Shown piece after piece: positions 34,212 through 46,045 of a stretch of 64,000 nucleotides of DNA. The position numbers and the translations under genes were made by a program. The stretch is taken from assembly GCA_951804985.1 (NCBI GenBank), contig OX638130.1:2136501-2200500 (forward strand), read 5' to 3'. Within the stretch, counting starts at the first letter, position 1. Every line of letters starts with the position of its first letter. This DNA comes from Dryomyza anilis. Lineage: Eukaryota > Arthropoda > Insecta > Diptera > Dryomyzidae. The notes beneath the pieces were generated by a model that saw nothing but the letters and a program-made list of their open reading frames with translations, was not told where the DNA came from and did not search any database.

Positions 34212-34905
34212 TTCGATTGAAACATTGAAAATTTAATTTTTCTTTGAATTTGATTCAATTTTTCAATTTTTAGTGAAAATCTGAATTTTTAGTAAAAAAT
34301 TTAAATTTTTAGTGAACAAATTTTAGTAAATAATATGTTAGTGGAACATAAAATTTTTATAAAAAATAACATTTTAGTGGATTTAATTTAGTGAATTTAA
34401 TTATTAATGAAAATTTCAAGTTATAGTAAAAAATTGAATTTTTAATGAAAAATAAAATTTTAGTGAAAATTTGATTTTTTAGTGAAAATTTGTATTATAG
34501 TGAAAAATTAAAATTTTATGGAAAATTTAACTATAGTAAAAAATTGAATTTTAGTTAAAAATTTAATATTTAGATAAAAATTGAATTTTTTTTAATGAAA
34601 AATTAAATTTTTTTTAATGAAAAATTAAATTTTTTGTGAAAAATTCAATTTTTTGTGAAAAATTAAATTTTCACTGAAAATTTGAAATTTTAGTGAAAAT
34701 TTGATTTGAATTATTAGACAAAATTAGAATTTTCAGTTAAATTAAAATTTTAAGTAAATTAATTTTTTGCATTTTTTGATAAAATTTGAATTTTTAGTGA
34801 AAATTTGAATTGAAAAATTTTAATTTTAGTAAAAAATAAAATTTTTGTGAAAAATTTAAATTTTAATCAAAGTTGAATTGAATTTTTAGTGAAAAGGTGA
34901 AATAG
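34212..34905 (+). repeat. 19-bp satellite array C (plus orientation)
   Basis: Strongly degenerate units of TTTTTAGTGAAAAATTGAA with many length changes. It is the oldest-looking array of the family in the window. Confidence 0.85.
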
Positions 34906-35612
34906 TTAAATATGCCAGGCCCCCGCAGTGTTCGTTGCAATGCAATGGCAATACAGCAAATTTGCCGCTTTTTATTTTAAGCTTTTGCAGCTTTTCTCTC
35001 AAGAGCCATTGACCTCTGCGTCACACGCACCTTGCGAAGCAGACTTGGCTGCGCCTGCTGTTACCCACCGTTTACCACCAGCCAGCCTGCCACCAATCAA
35101 CCTTCGTACGAATTTTTCCACATTGACTACGAAAGAATTCGAAATGAACTCGAAATGAATTCGAAAAGAGAAAAAACAAAAATACGAAAAAAACATTTCA
35201 CAACATTCGGAAAAAAATAAAAACAAAATCTAAAGAAAAACGCTTTTTTGTTTTCAAGTGTCTGTCTAATGTTAGAAGAGCCTGTTAAGAGAGAGAGGTG
35301 TAAAGAGCTTCGTGCCTGATGTGCGTATGCGTTGTCGTCGTACAAAAAGATGTTACTCATGTTCAAAGCACCAACCGCCATTTTTAATGATTATTTACAT
35401 GGCTTAAACGTCGTCGTATTTCGTCTTTCGTCGACATTAATAATTAACAACTTTACATCTCACTCTTCAACGCTCTGTTGCTTTCATGTGCAAATGCATT
35501 ACGAAATAAATCAAAAAGCATAAAAGTTGAATGGAAAAATGCTTTGAGGCATTCACAGATAAATTAAATACGATGCTTAATTGACGATGTGTACTATCAG
35601 TTAGTATCAAAC
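34906..35612. other. GC-richer island between inverted 19-bp arrays
   Basis: About 700 bp of more balanced DNA, including CCTTGCGAAGCAGACTTGGC and CCACCAGCCAGCCTGCCACC. Overlapping ORFs on both strands show no recognisable domain. It would form the loop if arrays C and D paired. A hidden 5' untranslated exon or regulatory element is possible. Confidence 0.4.
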
Positions 35613-36500
35613 TCAGCTAAAAATTCAAATTTACACTAAAAAATTAATTTTCCACTAAAAAATTCAGTTTTTCACTAAAAATTCAATTTTTCACTAAAAA
35701 TTCAATTTTTCACTAAAAATTCAATATTTCACTAAAAATTAACAAAAATTCAATTTTTCACTAAAATAAAATTTTTCATTAAAAATTAAAATTTTCACTA
35801 AAAATTAAAGTTTTCACTAAAAATTCAATTTTTCACTAAAAATTCAATTTTTCACTAAAAATTCAATTTTTCACTAAAAATTCAATTATTAACAAAAATT
35901 AAATTTTTCACTAAAAATTCAATTTTTCACTAAAAATTCAATTTTTCACTAAAAATTTAATATTTCACTAAAAATTCAAATTTTCAATTAAAATTCAATT
36001 TTTCAATTAAAATTAAATTTTTCACTAAAAATTCAATTTTTTACTACAAATTCAATTTTTCAATTAAAATTCAATTTTTCAATTAAAATTCAATTTTTCA
36101 CTAAAAATTTAATTTTTCATTAAAAATTCAATTTTTCATTTAAAATTCAAATTTTCAATTAAAATTCAATTTTTCACTAAAAATTTAATTTTTCACTAAA
36201 AATTTAATTTTTCATTAAAAATTCAATTTTTCATTTAAAATTCAATTTTTCAATTAAAATTCAATTTTTCACTAAAAATTCAATTTTTCAAAAAAATTCA
36301 ATTTTTCACTAAAAATTCAATTTTTCAATAAAAATTCAATTTTTCACTAAAAATTCAATTTTTCACTAAAAATTCAATTTTTCACTAAAAATTCAATTTT
36401 TGCTAAAAATTCAATTTTTATTAAAAATTCAATTTATATTAAAAATTCAATTTTTATTAAAAATTTAATTTTTACTAAAAATTCAATTTTTAACTATATA
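35613..36500 (-). repeat. 19-bp satellite array D (minus orientation)
   Basis: Units of TTTTTCACTAAAAATTCAA, with TTTTTCAATTAAAATTCAA and TTTTTCATTAAAAATTCAA variants arranged in short higher-order runs. Opposite orientation to array C, 0.7 kb away. Confidence 0.93.
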
Positions 36501-37404
36501 ATTTTCACAAAAAAAAAGATTCACCAAAATTGAGATTTTCACAATAAACCTTAAAATTTCAATAAAATTTGATTACTTTTTATTTTTTTGCAATCGCCTT
36601 TAATTGAAAATTAGCACAAATTGCTTTTTCAATGCAATGAAAATTGCCCACAGCTGCAATAAAACTGTCAAACCTGTTGACAGCTGTCATCGTCATGTCA
36701 AATTCTGTGCCGCCGCACTCAATTCCCACACATATGAAGGAGACAGTGAGAACTAGAGACATCAACACACACACAAATTAAGCAATCAATTAAATTTGTA
36801 GCCAACTAATTCAACCGCAATAAAATGCAACGCAATGCTGCCGTCCGATGTGGCCAGATTGATTGTGTGCGAGTAGTTTTATGTGCATTTTGTTAGTGGT
36901 ATTGTGTTGCATGTATTTTAACACCAAATCATTGTGGTTAAATAAGAAAAAAAACGCTGCACAAAATATGAGGTATACTTTCGGGCACTGCACAAACTGT
37001 GCTGTGCTATTGACAGACTGTCAAGTTGCAACTGTCAAAAGAAAAAAAAAAATGACTGAAGTTGCACATTTTTGAGTTTTTGACAAATTGACAGCATGTG
37101 AAAATAAGAAACAACAAAAAAAATAAAGCAAAAAAATAAAAAACTTCTTGCTGACGTTGCTGTGCAAACTTAAACTGTGCTGCTGTTCTTAATAGTGAGC
37201 AATAGTTGCCGTCTTACCCCCGAACAGCAACTCTATTGCATTTCATAATGATTGGCTGTCAGTTTAGCAAATTGCTAAATTCGTATTTTTTTTGTGGCAC
37301 TTATTTTGTTATTGATGTCATGTGAAATTTGCCGACTCAGCAATTAATATGAAAAATTCCAAATTGTATTTCATATTATATAATTTACATTTTATTAAAT
37401 ATTC
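36501..37404. promoter_or_regulatory. Non-coding DNA with TGACAG/CTGTCA site clusters
   Basis: No gene is recognised. Between 36667 and 36700 lie ACTGTCAA, TTGACAGCTGTCATC and ATGTCAAA. Between 37010 and 37095 lie TTGACAGACTGTCAAG, ACTGTCAAAAG and TTGACAAATTGACAGC. These match the homothorax/Meis-TGIF class of homeodomain sites (TGACAG). Function is inference. Confidence 0.4.
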
Positions 37405-37935
37405 GGTAATGCTTTGTAAATGCTTTGTAAATGTTTTGCAAATGTTTTGTAAATGTTTTGTAAATATTTTGTAAATGTTTTGTAAATATTTTGTAAATGT
37501 TTTGCAAATATTTTTTTTAGAGGTTTTGTAATTTTTTTTTAAATATTTCTAAACTTTTTGTAAATTTTTGTAAATTTTTGTAAATGTTTTGTAAATGTTT
37601 TGTAAATGTTTTGTAAATATTTTGTAAATGTTTTCAAAATTTTTTTTAAATATTCTCTAATGCTTTGTAAATGTTTTGCAAATGTATTGTAAATGTTCTG
37701 TAAATATTTTTGTAAATGTTTTGTAAATGTTTTGTAAATATTTTTTAAATATTTTGTAAATGTTTTCGAAATGTTTTTTAAATGTATTTTTGTGCTTTTT
37801 AAATGTATTTTTGTTATAATAGTTTCGTAATTGTTTCGTTATTACTTTGCAAATGTTTAGTAAATGCTTTGTAAATGTTTTTCCAATGCTTTATAACTGT
37901 TTCGTAAATGTTATTTAAATATCATCAAGTTTCAT
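37405..37935 (+). repeat. 11-bp satellite TTTTGTAAATG, array 1
   Basis: Imperfect copies of TTTTGTAAATG with CTTTGTAAATG, TTTTGCAAATG and TTTTGTAAATA variants. Confidence 0.9.
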
Positions 37936-38756
37936 ACTTATATTTCGTACCAATATTTTAATTAAATGTTGAAAATATTAGAAATCAAAACAAAAAAGAA
38001 TGAATTACAAAATCGACTTACTCAAAAATTTAATTAAAAAACAACAAATTTCTTCAATGCAAAATGTTGCTGCACCCCGAGTAGTAGGAACAGTGGCAAC
38101 ATATTTCATTCACCGCAAACAAGAATAAAAATTTTAACAAGCATTTTGTGCCAAAAGTAAGTACGAAACCTACGAAGTTCTGGCTGCCACAGCCAAATAT
38201 CCCCCAATTGAGTTTTTGGCAGTAAATTGCAATTGTTTCAGCTCAAAATAATGGCAGCTCATAAATTTACAGCATAGCAGTGCAGAACAGCACCGAGCAG
38301 AATGAAGCCCCAGAGTTGGGGCCAAAAATATGCTGAGTTAAAAATGATAAATGGTTGATGGTGCTTGGTACTTGGAAGATATAGATATGTACTGGCAGAA
38401 TCAGGTTGATCAGTAACGAGTGAAGAAGAGAAAAGTATAAAAAGTGCAAAATAAAACAACAGAGCAGAAAATTAAAATAAAAAGTCAAATACTTAAAGAG
38501 ATGAAATTGAAAAAAAAAGATGTGAAAAAATTGTTTGAAAAAACGGGGTGCATATGCTGGCGCAAGAAAAGCGTGGCGTACTTTTTGGCACATTTGGGTA
38601 AACTCCATAAAGTGTGAGCGTCGCTGTCTCCTAAAGGTATTTGCAATTTGTTAGAGGGTTTTAGTAAAGTAATAGATTTAAAGTGCTTGAAGTTGGAGTT
38701 GTGGGAATTTTCGATAATTTTCAAATGCAGTTTACAATGATTTAGATATATGAGAC
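37936..38756. other. Non-coding DNA between 11-bp arrays
   Basis: A balanced-composition patch at 38060-38640 has overlapping minus-strand ORFs (up to 113 codons) of hydrophobic, T-run-driven composition. No domain, signal or splice pattern was found that I trust. Confidence 0.45.
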
Positions 38757-39420
38757 TAGTGTTTTGTAAATGTATTGTACATGTTTCGTACATGTTTTGT
38801 ACACATTTTGTAAATGTTTTGCAAATGTTTTGTAAATGTTTTGCAAATGTTTTGTAAATGTTTTGTAAATGTTTTGTAAATGTTTTGTAAATGTTTTGTA
38901 AATGTTTTGTAAATTTTTTGTAAATGTTTTGTAAGTATTTTGTAATTTTTTTTTGTAAATAGTAAAGATTTTGAAAATATTTAAAAAATAATTTGTAAAT
39001 ATTTTGTAAACGCATTGTAAATGTTTTATAGGTGTTTTTTTTAAATTTTTTGAACATATTATGTTTTGTAAATATTGTGCAAACATTTTGTAAATCCTTT
39101 GTTAATGGTTTGTAAAATATTTATAAATAATTTCTACATTTTTAAATTTATTGAAAATATTAAATAAATGTTTTGTAAATGTTTGCTAATTATTTGTTAA
39201 TAGTTTGTAAATATTTTGTAAATGTTTTGTAAATATTTTGCAAATAATTTGTAAGTAGTATGTAAAAGTATTTGTAAATGTTATGTAAACATTTTGTAAA
39301 TGTTTTTATTTAAATGTATTTTTTAAATGTATTTTTTACAAATGTTTCGTAAAAGTTTTGTAAATGTATAATAAATGATTTTAACTGTAGTGAAAATATT
39401 GTGCAAACGTTTTTACATAT
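38757..39420 (+). repeat. 11-bp satellite TTTTGTAAATG, array 2
   Basis: This is the most homogeneous part of the family (38808-38935 is almost perfect). The minus-strand ORF of 190 codons reads KHLQNIYKTF repeats and is an artefact. Confidence 0.93.
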
Positions 39421-40329
39421 TTTTAAACGAATATCTTTTATATTCTTTAAATACAAATAAAAATGGTAATTTTTAGTGCAATTCATTTGAGTATAAATAG
39501 TATTTTATAATAAAATAGTTCAACTTTAACTCTTCAAAAATCACTTAACTCTGTTGCACGAACTGGCCAACATTAGCAAAAAATTGAATTATTAATGCAT
39601 CAAAATTTACGTAAAACATCAATCAATTATTTTGACATCGTTTTAATTTCCGGTTCAAAGGGATTTCGACTGACTGGCCAACTGGCACTCCAACGCAAGA
39701 CCAAATCACTTCAATTGCAGGCGATTTTCTATAAATTCTAAAAATACTAGGGGGATGCGAAGAAAAAAAATGGGTTACATCAAGTATTTATAGCTGTAAA
39801 ATGCAAAGTCTTAAAATTGAAAAACCCCTTAAGAAGCAGGCCACAAACAACTCTCTTAATTACAAAAACAGATGGACGACACTCAAACAGTGTTGAATAT
39901 GAATAGGATGAATAGAGTAGCATGAATATAGTAAGAAGTATACACGGTGGCTGAATGGAGAGGAAAATTCCAAAGTAGATTTATTGCCATTTCGCAAACT
40001 GACAATTAAATGCATTGCATTTCAAGAGACTATAAGTTGCTTAAAGATTTATTCCGAAAACAAAAACAAATGCAATTCGAGCATTTATCAAATTAATTTG
40101 TTTTGTGTTTAACATTCCCATTGTGGGTCAATTTTGAGTGCATTTACAAGAGAAAAGAATTCAGACATTTAAGTAATAGAAATATTTGAAAATTAATTAG
40201 ACTATGATGAAACAAATGTGGAGAGTTTAATCATGCTGAGATGATATTCAATTTGCATTGCACATTTATGCTATTCTTTTTATAAATATTTGTTGATTCT
40301 TTTACACTATTTTCTTCAACCATTATTAT
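39421..40329. other. Non-coding DNA
   Basis: Nothing is recognised. Confidence 0.5.
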
Positions 40330-41260
40330 ATACTTTGTTTTACGTAAATGCTTTGTAAATCTTTTGTAAATTGTGTGCATGTTTTGTAAGAGTTTTGTAA
40401 ATGTTTTGTAAATTGTATGTAAAAGTTTTGTAACTGATTTATTAATGGTTTTGTTAATATTTGAAATATCTCATAAATGCTATGTCAATGTTTTGTAAAA
40501 GTTTTGTGAGTGATTAGTAAAATTTTGCAAATGTTATGTAAATGTTTAGTAAATATTTTTTAAAGGTTTTGTAAGTAATTTGCGAATATTTAGTTAATGA
40601 TTTGTAAACAGTTTTGTTGACATTTTTTAATGTATTGTAAATGCTATGTACATGTTTTGTAAATGTTTTGTAAATGTTATACACATGTTTTGAAAATCGT
40701 TAGTAATTTGTTAATGTTTTGGAAATGTTTTGTTAGTACTTTGTGTGTTTTTAATTTTTTATAAATGTTTTCTTAATATTTTATAAATGTCTTGCATGTT
40801 TTGTAAATGCTTTGTAACTGTTTTGTAAACGTTTTGTAAACGTCATGTAAATGTTATGTAAAGGTTTTACAAATGTTTTGAAAATGTTTTGTTAATATTT
40901 TGTAAATGTTGAAGATGTTTTGTAAATGCTGCGTAAATGTTTTGTGAATGATTTTGTTAATATTTTATTTGTGTTTTGTTAATGTTTTGTTAATGTTTTA
41001 TAAATGTTTTCTAACTATTTTGTAAATGTCTTCCATGTTTTTTAAATGCTTTGTAACTGTTTTGTAAACGTTGTAAATGTTATGTAAATGTTTTACAAAT
41101 GTTTTATTAATATTTTGTGAACGTTCTCGATTTTTTGTAAATGCTATTTAAATGTTTTATATTTTTTTAAATGTTTTTTAAATATTTCGTTAATATATTT
41201 AAATGTTTTGCAAATGTTTGGCCATGTTTAGTAAATATTTTTCTTAAGTAGAAATAAAAA
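40330..41260 (+). repeat. 11-bp satellite TTTTGTAAATG, array 3 (degenerate)
   Basis: Same unit and orientation as arrays 1 and 2. It includes a second-order duplication: CTTGCATGTTTTGTAAATGC near 40792 recurs as CTTCCATGTTTTTTAAATGC near 41030, with matching flanks. Confidence 0.88.
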
Positions 41261-41990
41261 CGATTTAAATTTTCTGTTCCTTTATGCTGCTGTTTAATTT
41301 AAATATTGCAAAAACTGCTTCACACGTCATCCAATCTTTTAGAGTCCATATTTAATCATTCTTTATTGTATTCTTTTTTATTCCCTTTTTTTTTTTTATT
41401 TTTTTGCTTCTTTATAATTCTTCCTTTGTTGTGCTATTTAGAAAAGAAAAACATGTCCATTATTGAGCTGCGCTCGTTCGTCGTACGTGCCGAAAACACT
41501 GCACCCAACGCCGGCAGCTGCGTGGGTCCGTCCGCACTTCAACCGAGTGACTCTGCTGACGTTTTACTAGCCACTGGCACAGCAGCTACTGTCGACACCT
41601 AGGTCCTGTTGGCAACGACAACATCTTTTCCTGCTTCTATAGCTGCTCCGCCGTTGCTACTGTAGATGATGGTTGACTGGGGATCGTTTCCTGTCTCGGT
41701 ACCAGCAGCAGCACACATCATCGTTATGTTCGCTGCTGCCTTTGGTCGAGACTCAGTTGGACGTCTGCTGTTGCTGTTGCAGATGACGAGCAACTTGGCT
41801 CTGAGTCTGGTCGATCCACTTGACCAACGACACCGACGTTATATGCGTCGTACATTCAAGTGTGAGTAAGTGAGTCGGACATGCAGTCACTCACTGACTG
41901 ACTCACATACTCACCATTCACCGACTGAACGAACGATTGCATGAATAGATGAATGCTTGAATGAATGAACAGATTAATGTGTTTTGTGTT
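41261..41990. other. GC-richer island, possible untranslated exon or promoter
   Basis: 41460-41880 is markedly less AT-rich than its neighbours. It contains GCTGCTGTTGCTGTTGC-type tracts and no recognisable protein. ORFs on both strands (64-98 codons) overlap and are Ala/Ser/Thr-rich. A GTGAGTAAG donor-like sequence follows at 41869. On the minus strand the CAACAGCAACAGCAG run is of a kind common in fly 5' untranslated exons. No decision is possible from sequence alone. Confidence 0.35.
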
Positions 41991-43230
41991 ACCATCATCA
42001 TTATTATTGTATTTTTTTCACCTTCTTCATCACCTTATGGTTAGTCTTCATCATCTTCTGAATTATCATCGTCATTATTCATAGATGAACACTTGGTTTA
42101 ATAAACGATTCATTATATCTGTGTGCTTTATGTTATTATTATCAACATCAAATTCATCATTATCTTTTCATTATTTTTTATTATTTTCATCATATTCTTC
42201 ATCCAATTTTTCATTATTCTTGTTCATTATTATCGTAAAAATCGTCGATGAATGCTTGATTTAATAAACAATGAGTGTGATTCATTATATCTGTGTGCTT
42301 GATATCACTATTATCATCATCAAATTCATTATTATCTCTTCATCATTATCTTTTTTTCTTATTTTCATCATATTATTCATCAAATTTTTCATTATCTTGT
42401 TCATCATTAATTTTTTATCATTTTGTTCATTATTGTTGCCATTATTCATCAATGAATGCTCGACTGAATAGTTAGAATAGAATGAATGTACTTTGTTCTC
42501 TTGTCATCATATTCATCATCAAATTTTTCATTATCTTGTTCATCATTAATTTTTCATCATTTTGTTCATTATTGTTGCCATTATTCATCAATGAATGCTC
42601 GACTGAATAGTTAGAATAGAATGAATGTACTTTGTTCTCTTGTCATCATATTCTTCATCAAATTTTTCATTATTTTGTTCATCATTAATTTTTCATCATT
42701 TTGTTCATTATTGTTGCCATTATTCATCAATGAATGTTCGACTGAATAGTTAGAATAGAATGAATGTACTTTGTTCTCTTTGTCAGCGTCATCATTGTCA
42801 ACATCATATTCATTAACTTCATAGTTTTCATTAGCTTTTCATAATTTTCTTTATCATTAAATTCTTTATTGTTTTTTCATAATCAGCGCTATTGTTCATC
42901 GACGAATTCTTGAGTGAAAAAACATATGTTTCATGTATTTCATTCTCTTAGTGTGTGTTATATCATCAGCATCATCTTCTTCTTCGACAACTCCTTCATC
43001 ATTTTCATTATCATCTTCATCATCGTCTTTATTTATCGTACATCGTATGCAAAACGTGATTTTCATATCGCATGCAGTGCAACGAAGCGTAAAAAAGTGC
43101 AGTCATGCCTTCTTTTTTTTTTTCTTAATATTCTAACTACTTTTTATTTTTCTATTTGTTTTTTTCCTCTTCTCATTCTTCTTCTTATGTTTGTTGGTAT
43201 TTTCTAAGTTTGGTTGTTGTTGCTGCTATG
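41991..43230. repeat. TTCATCATCATTATC-type simple DNA with 140-bp tandem repeat
   Basis: It is G-poor on the plus strand. A unit of about 140 bp, marked by TCGACTGAATAGTTAGAATA at 42460, 42598 and 42738 and by TTCATCAATGAATG, is present in three copies between about 42345 and 42780. The Ser/Phe-rich ORFs come from the repeat. Confidence 0.88.
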
Positions 43231-43590
43231 ATGTCCTATGTTGCTGCTGCGAATATATTGTCGCTCAAGTGGCAGCAATTTCTTAGTCGTTGACTTTGCC
43301 GTGATTCATGCAATAATACTCAACACAATTTTTCTATGCGCTTGCCATACATAATTTCTATATAATTCACAGGTATTAATTATGACTGCGTCTGAGAAAA
43401 ATGGTTTTCGAAATTTTAACTTTTATTCAGTACGTTTATAATTTACAAAAATTAAAGAATTTTACAATAATAGTCAACCAATTTTTGTCTTTTAAATGTC
43501 AAATTTTAGTTTAAAGTAGAACATAGTATTATTTGATATATTCAGTACCATTAATTTAATAATTTCAATATTATTGAATATAACAGTATA
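43231..43590. other. Non-coding DNA
   Basis: Nothing is recognised. Confidence 0.5.
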
Positions 43591-43885
43591 ATAATAATAA
43601 TAGTTTGGCGCTACAGTCCTGTGTAGAACTTCGGCCGAGCTCTCTCACCATTTTGAGCTGTGCGTGTTATATTTGTACTCAAAGTGGTGGGACCTACAGT
43701 TTATTGCCGAATCCGAACGGCGGGTGAGAGCTTTTTCATAGGCAATGGTTTTACTCTCGTAGGTTTGCCATTTACTGACGAGAGGTAGCGCGGTATAGAA
43801 AAATGTTGTTAGCCCCAGTCCAGGCTTGAACCGGGGACCTTTCGGCTCGCAGTCCAACGCACTAACCACTGAGCTACTGCGGCTA
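43591..43885 (-). mobile_element. tRNA-derived SINE, well-preserved copy
   Basis: Read on the minus strand it starts AGCCGCAGTAGCTCAGTGG, with the pol III A box TAGCTCAGTGGTTAG, then the B box GGTTCAAGCC (43823-43832). A tRNA-unrelated body shared with 1486-1749 follows, and it ends in an (ATT)n tail at 43591-43602. The 10-mer ATTATACTGT (minus strand) occurs just outside the tail and again about 11 bases before the tRNA-like head, a candidate target-site duplication. The intact boxes suggest possible pol III transcription. The 74-codon ORF inside is meaningless. Confidence 0.88.
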
Positions 43886-44209
43886 CGTATAAATACTACA
43901 GTATAATTACTATTGTTTTAATAATTTTTCTGCTATAATAATAAACGTCTCACTATGTGACATATAGCGCATGCATTTATTTGTTATAAGTTGCTCTTGT
44001 TAGTGTTGCTTCTTTAGCACATAATTGCAACATATCATTTAACTTTGTTTGCAGCAGTAACATCATTTTTGTCCAGAGCGAAAATAAAAAAACTGCAATC
44101 TAAAATTTGTGTTGACTGCATATTAAAATGTTTGTAGAATTATTTTTCGAAGATACTTTAAATATTTTGTTTACTTTTAGTTGCTGCTTTAATTTTTTTC
44201 AATAATTGT
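43886..44209. other. Non-coding DNA
   Basis: Nothing is recognised. Confidence 0.5.
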
Positions 44210-45600
44210 TTGCAGCTTTTTTCAATACTTTTTTACTAATTATTTTAACTATTTTTCTCACTACATTTTATACAACTTTCGTCTATTACTTTTTTAAAAT
44301 TCTTATTTTCTTCTCTTTTTCCCTTGTTTTACTACTTTTTTATACAATTTTTCTGCATTTTTTTTAATACTATTTTTTCTATTACTTTTTTACGCATTAT
44401 TTTACTACTTCTAACTTTTAACATTTTTTTTACTACTTTTTCCACAACTTTCTAACAGTTTTATTTTACTACTTTCTCCATTATTCTATTCTACTACTAT
44501 TTTCTATTCGCATTTTCATCTCCTTTCTTCTACTTCTTTTTTGTTCCTATTCCTAATTTCATTTTAATTTCATTTCTACTTCCATTTCCTGTTACAATTT
44601 TCTGCTACTTTTTTACTAACTTTTCTATCACTATTTTTCCCATTACATTTTCTAAAACTTTTGTCTAGTATTTTTTCTACTCCTTTTTCCCTATTCCAAT
44701 TTTTCCCTATTTCCATTTTTTCTGCTATTTTTTCCCCAGCTATTTTTTAAAATACTATTGTAATTCTTTTCTAATTACTTTTTGTGTTACTTTGTTTTTC
44801 TCTTTTGTATACCATATTTTTCACCTCATTTTAACACTTTTTTCCACAACTTTTTATTAGTTTTGTCCTACAACATTTTTCCAATATTTTTCTACTACTT
44901 TTTAACTATTTATATTTTTTCTCGTTTCTAATATTTTTTTAAATTAATATTTTCTTCATTTTTTTATACCACTCTTTTCTACTACTATTTTCTCTAGCTG
45001 TTTTTTTTAATACTACTGTGTTACCTTTTTTACTATTTTTTTTAAATTTTTCACTAAGTTCTTCACCACTTTTTATCAATTTTTTCAACTACAATTTTCA
45101 ACTACTTTTTCACTTCATGTTTTTACTATTTTTTTCATACCTTTTTGAATTACTATTTTTAACGATATTTTGTAACTACTTTTTTAATATACTGTTTGCA
45201 CTATTTTCTTTAACTCCTTTTTTGTATTCCATTTTTCACTACAGTTTGTACTAAATTTTTAAAACACTTTTCCACTATGTTTTCTACTACTTTTTTGTCA
45301 CTAAAGTTTGTGCTACTTTTTGTACTCTTTTTTCATGTTGCCTACTTTTTACTGCTGTCCTAACTATTGTTGACTACTTTTTTCCACAACTATTTCTGAC
45401 TATTTTTTTTTTCTATTGGCTCTCTATAATATTTTTATTAAAATTTTCTACTCCTATTTTACTGCTGTTTTTAAACTACTGTAACATAATTTTTTTACTT
45501 TCATATATTCTCTGCTTTTTATTTGCTTCTTATCTTCTGTTACAGTTTCAAGTCTTAAATTCTGCTACTTTTTAGTTTTTACTATTTTTTTTGTTTATCA
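44210..45600. repeat. G-depleted CTACTTTTT-type simple DNA
   Basis: About 1.4 kb of degenerate TTTTTCTACTACTTTTTT on the plus strand contains very few G residues. It has no coding potential. Similar in kind to 33490-33606. Confidence 0.85.
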
Positions 45601-46045
45601 CGTCGCTGCTAACGTAACTCTGCTGCGCTCAACTGTACCTACTTCAGTTTTACGAGAATACAGCGACGACGGCGACACTTGACAGTCATTGATCGCGCGC
45701 CTTGCCAGTGACGCTGACTCCGCTCGATGGGTTCGTTGATGCTGCGGCCCGCATAATTTTAGGCGCAACATCAGCTAAATGTTTGCAACAAAGTGTAAGA
45801 ACTAGTAAAGGGAGGGGGGGGGGGGGGGGGTGTACTAGGAGAAGAGGTAGATCAAGTAGTAGTTTGGCGAATGTAGAGTGGTTGACGGCATCGTGGATGC
45901 TGGTGACTGGTGACGTGCAACTCATGCTGGTCACGTTTCCTTTTTAACAGCGCAATCTGTTGAAATTGCTTTAGAAAGTCTTTATTGTTGGTGTTGTTGC
46001 TTTTGTTATTGTTGGGCATCAGTAGCGTCAGCAAAGTGCAGCAAC
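45601..46045. other. GC-richer island with a G17 run
   Basis: GC-balanced segment with GCGACGACGGCGACAC and GATCGCGCGCC. It contains an uninterrupted run of 17 G at 45814-45830, preceded by GGGA. Overlapping ORFs on both strands (60-82 codons) have no recognised domain. Confidence 0.5.

Noticed and set aside
38485..39086. 190- and 114-codon minus-strand ORFs reading KHLQNIYKTF
   Set aside because: They are translations of the 11-bp TTTTGTAAATG satellite in two frames.
43645..43869. 74-codon ORF on the minus strand
   Set aside because: It lies entirely inside the SINE, including its tRNA-like head.
43823..43885. Functional tRNA gene
   Set aside because: A and B boxes are present, but the 3' half of an acceptor stem is missing and the sequence continues into the SINE body and ATT tail.
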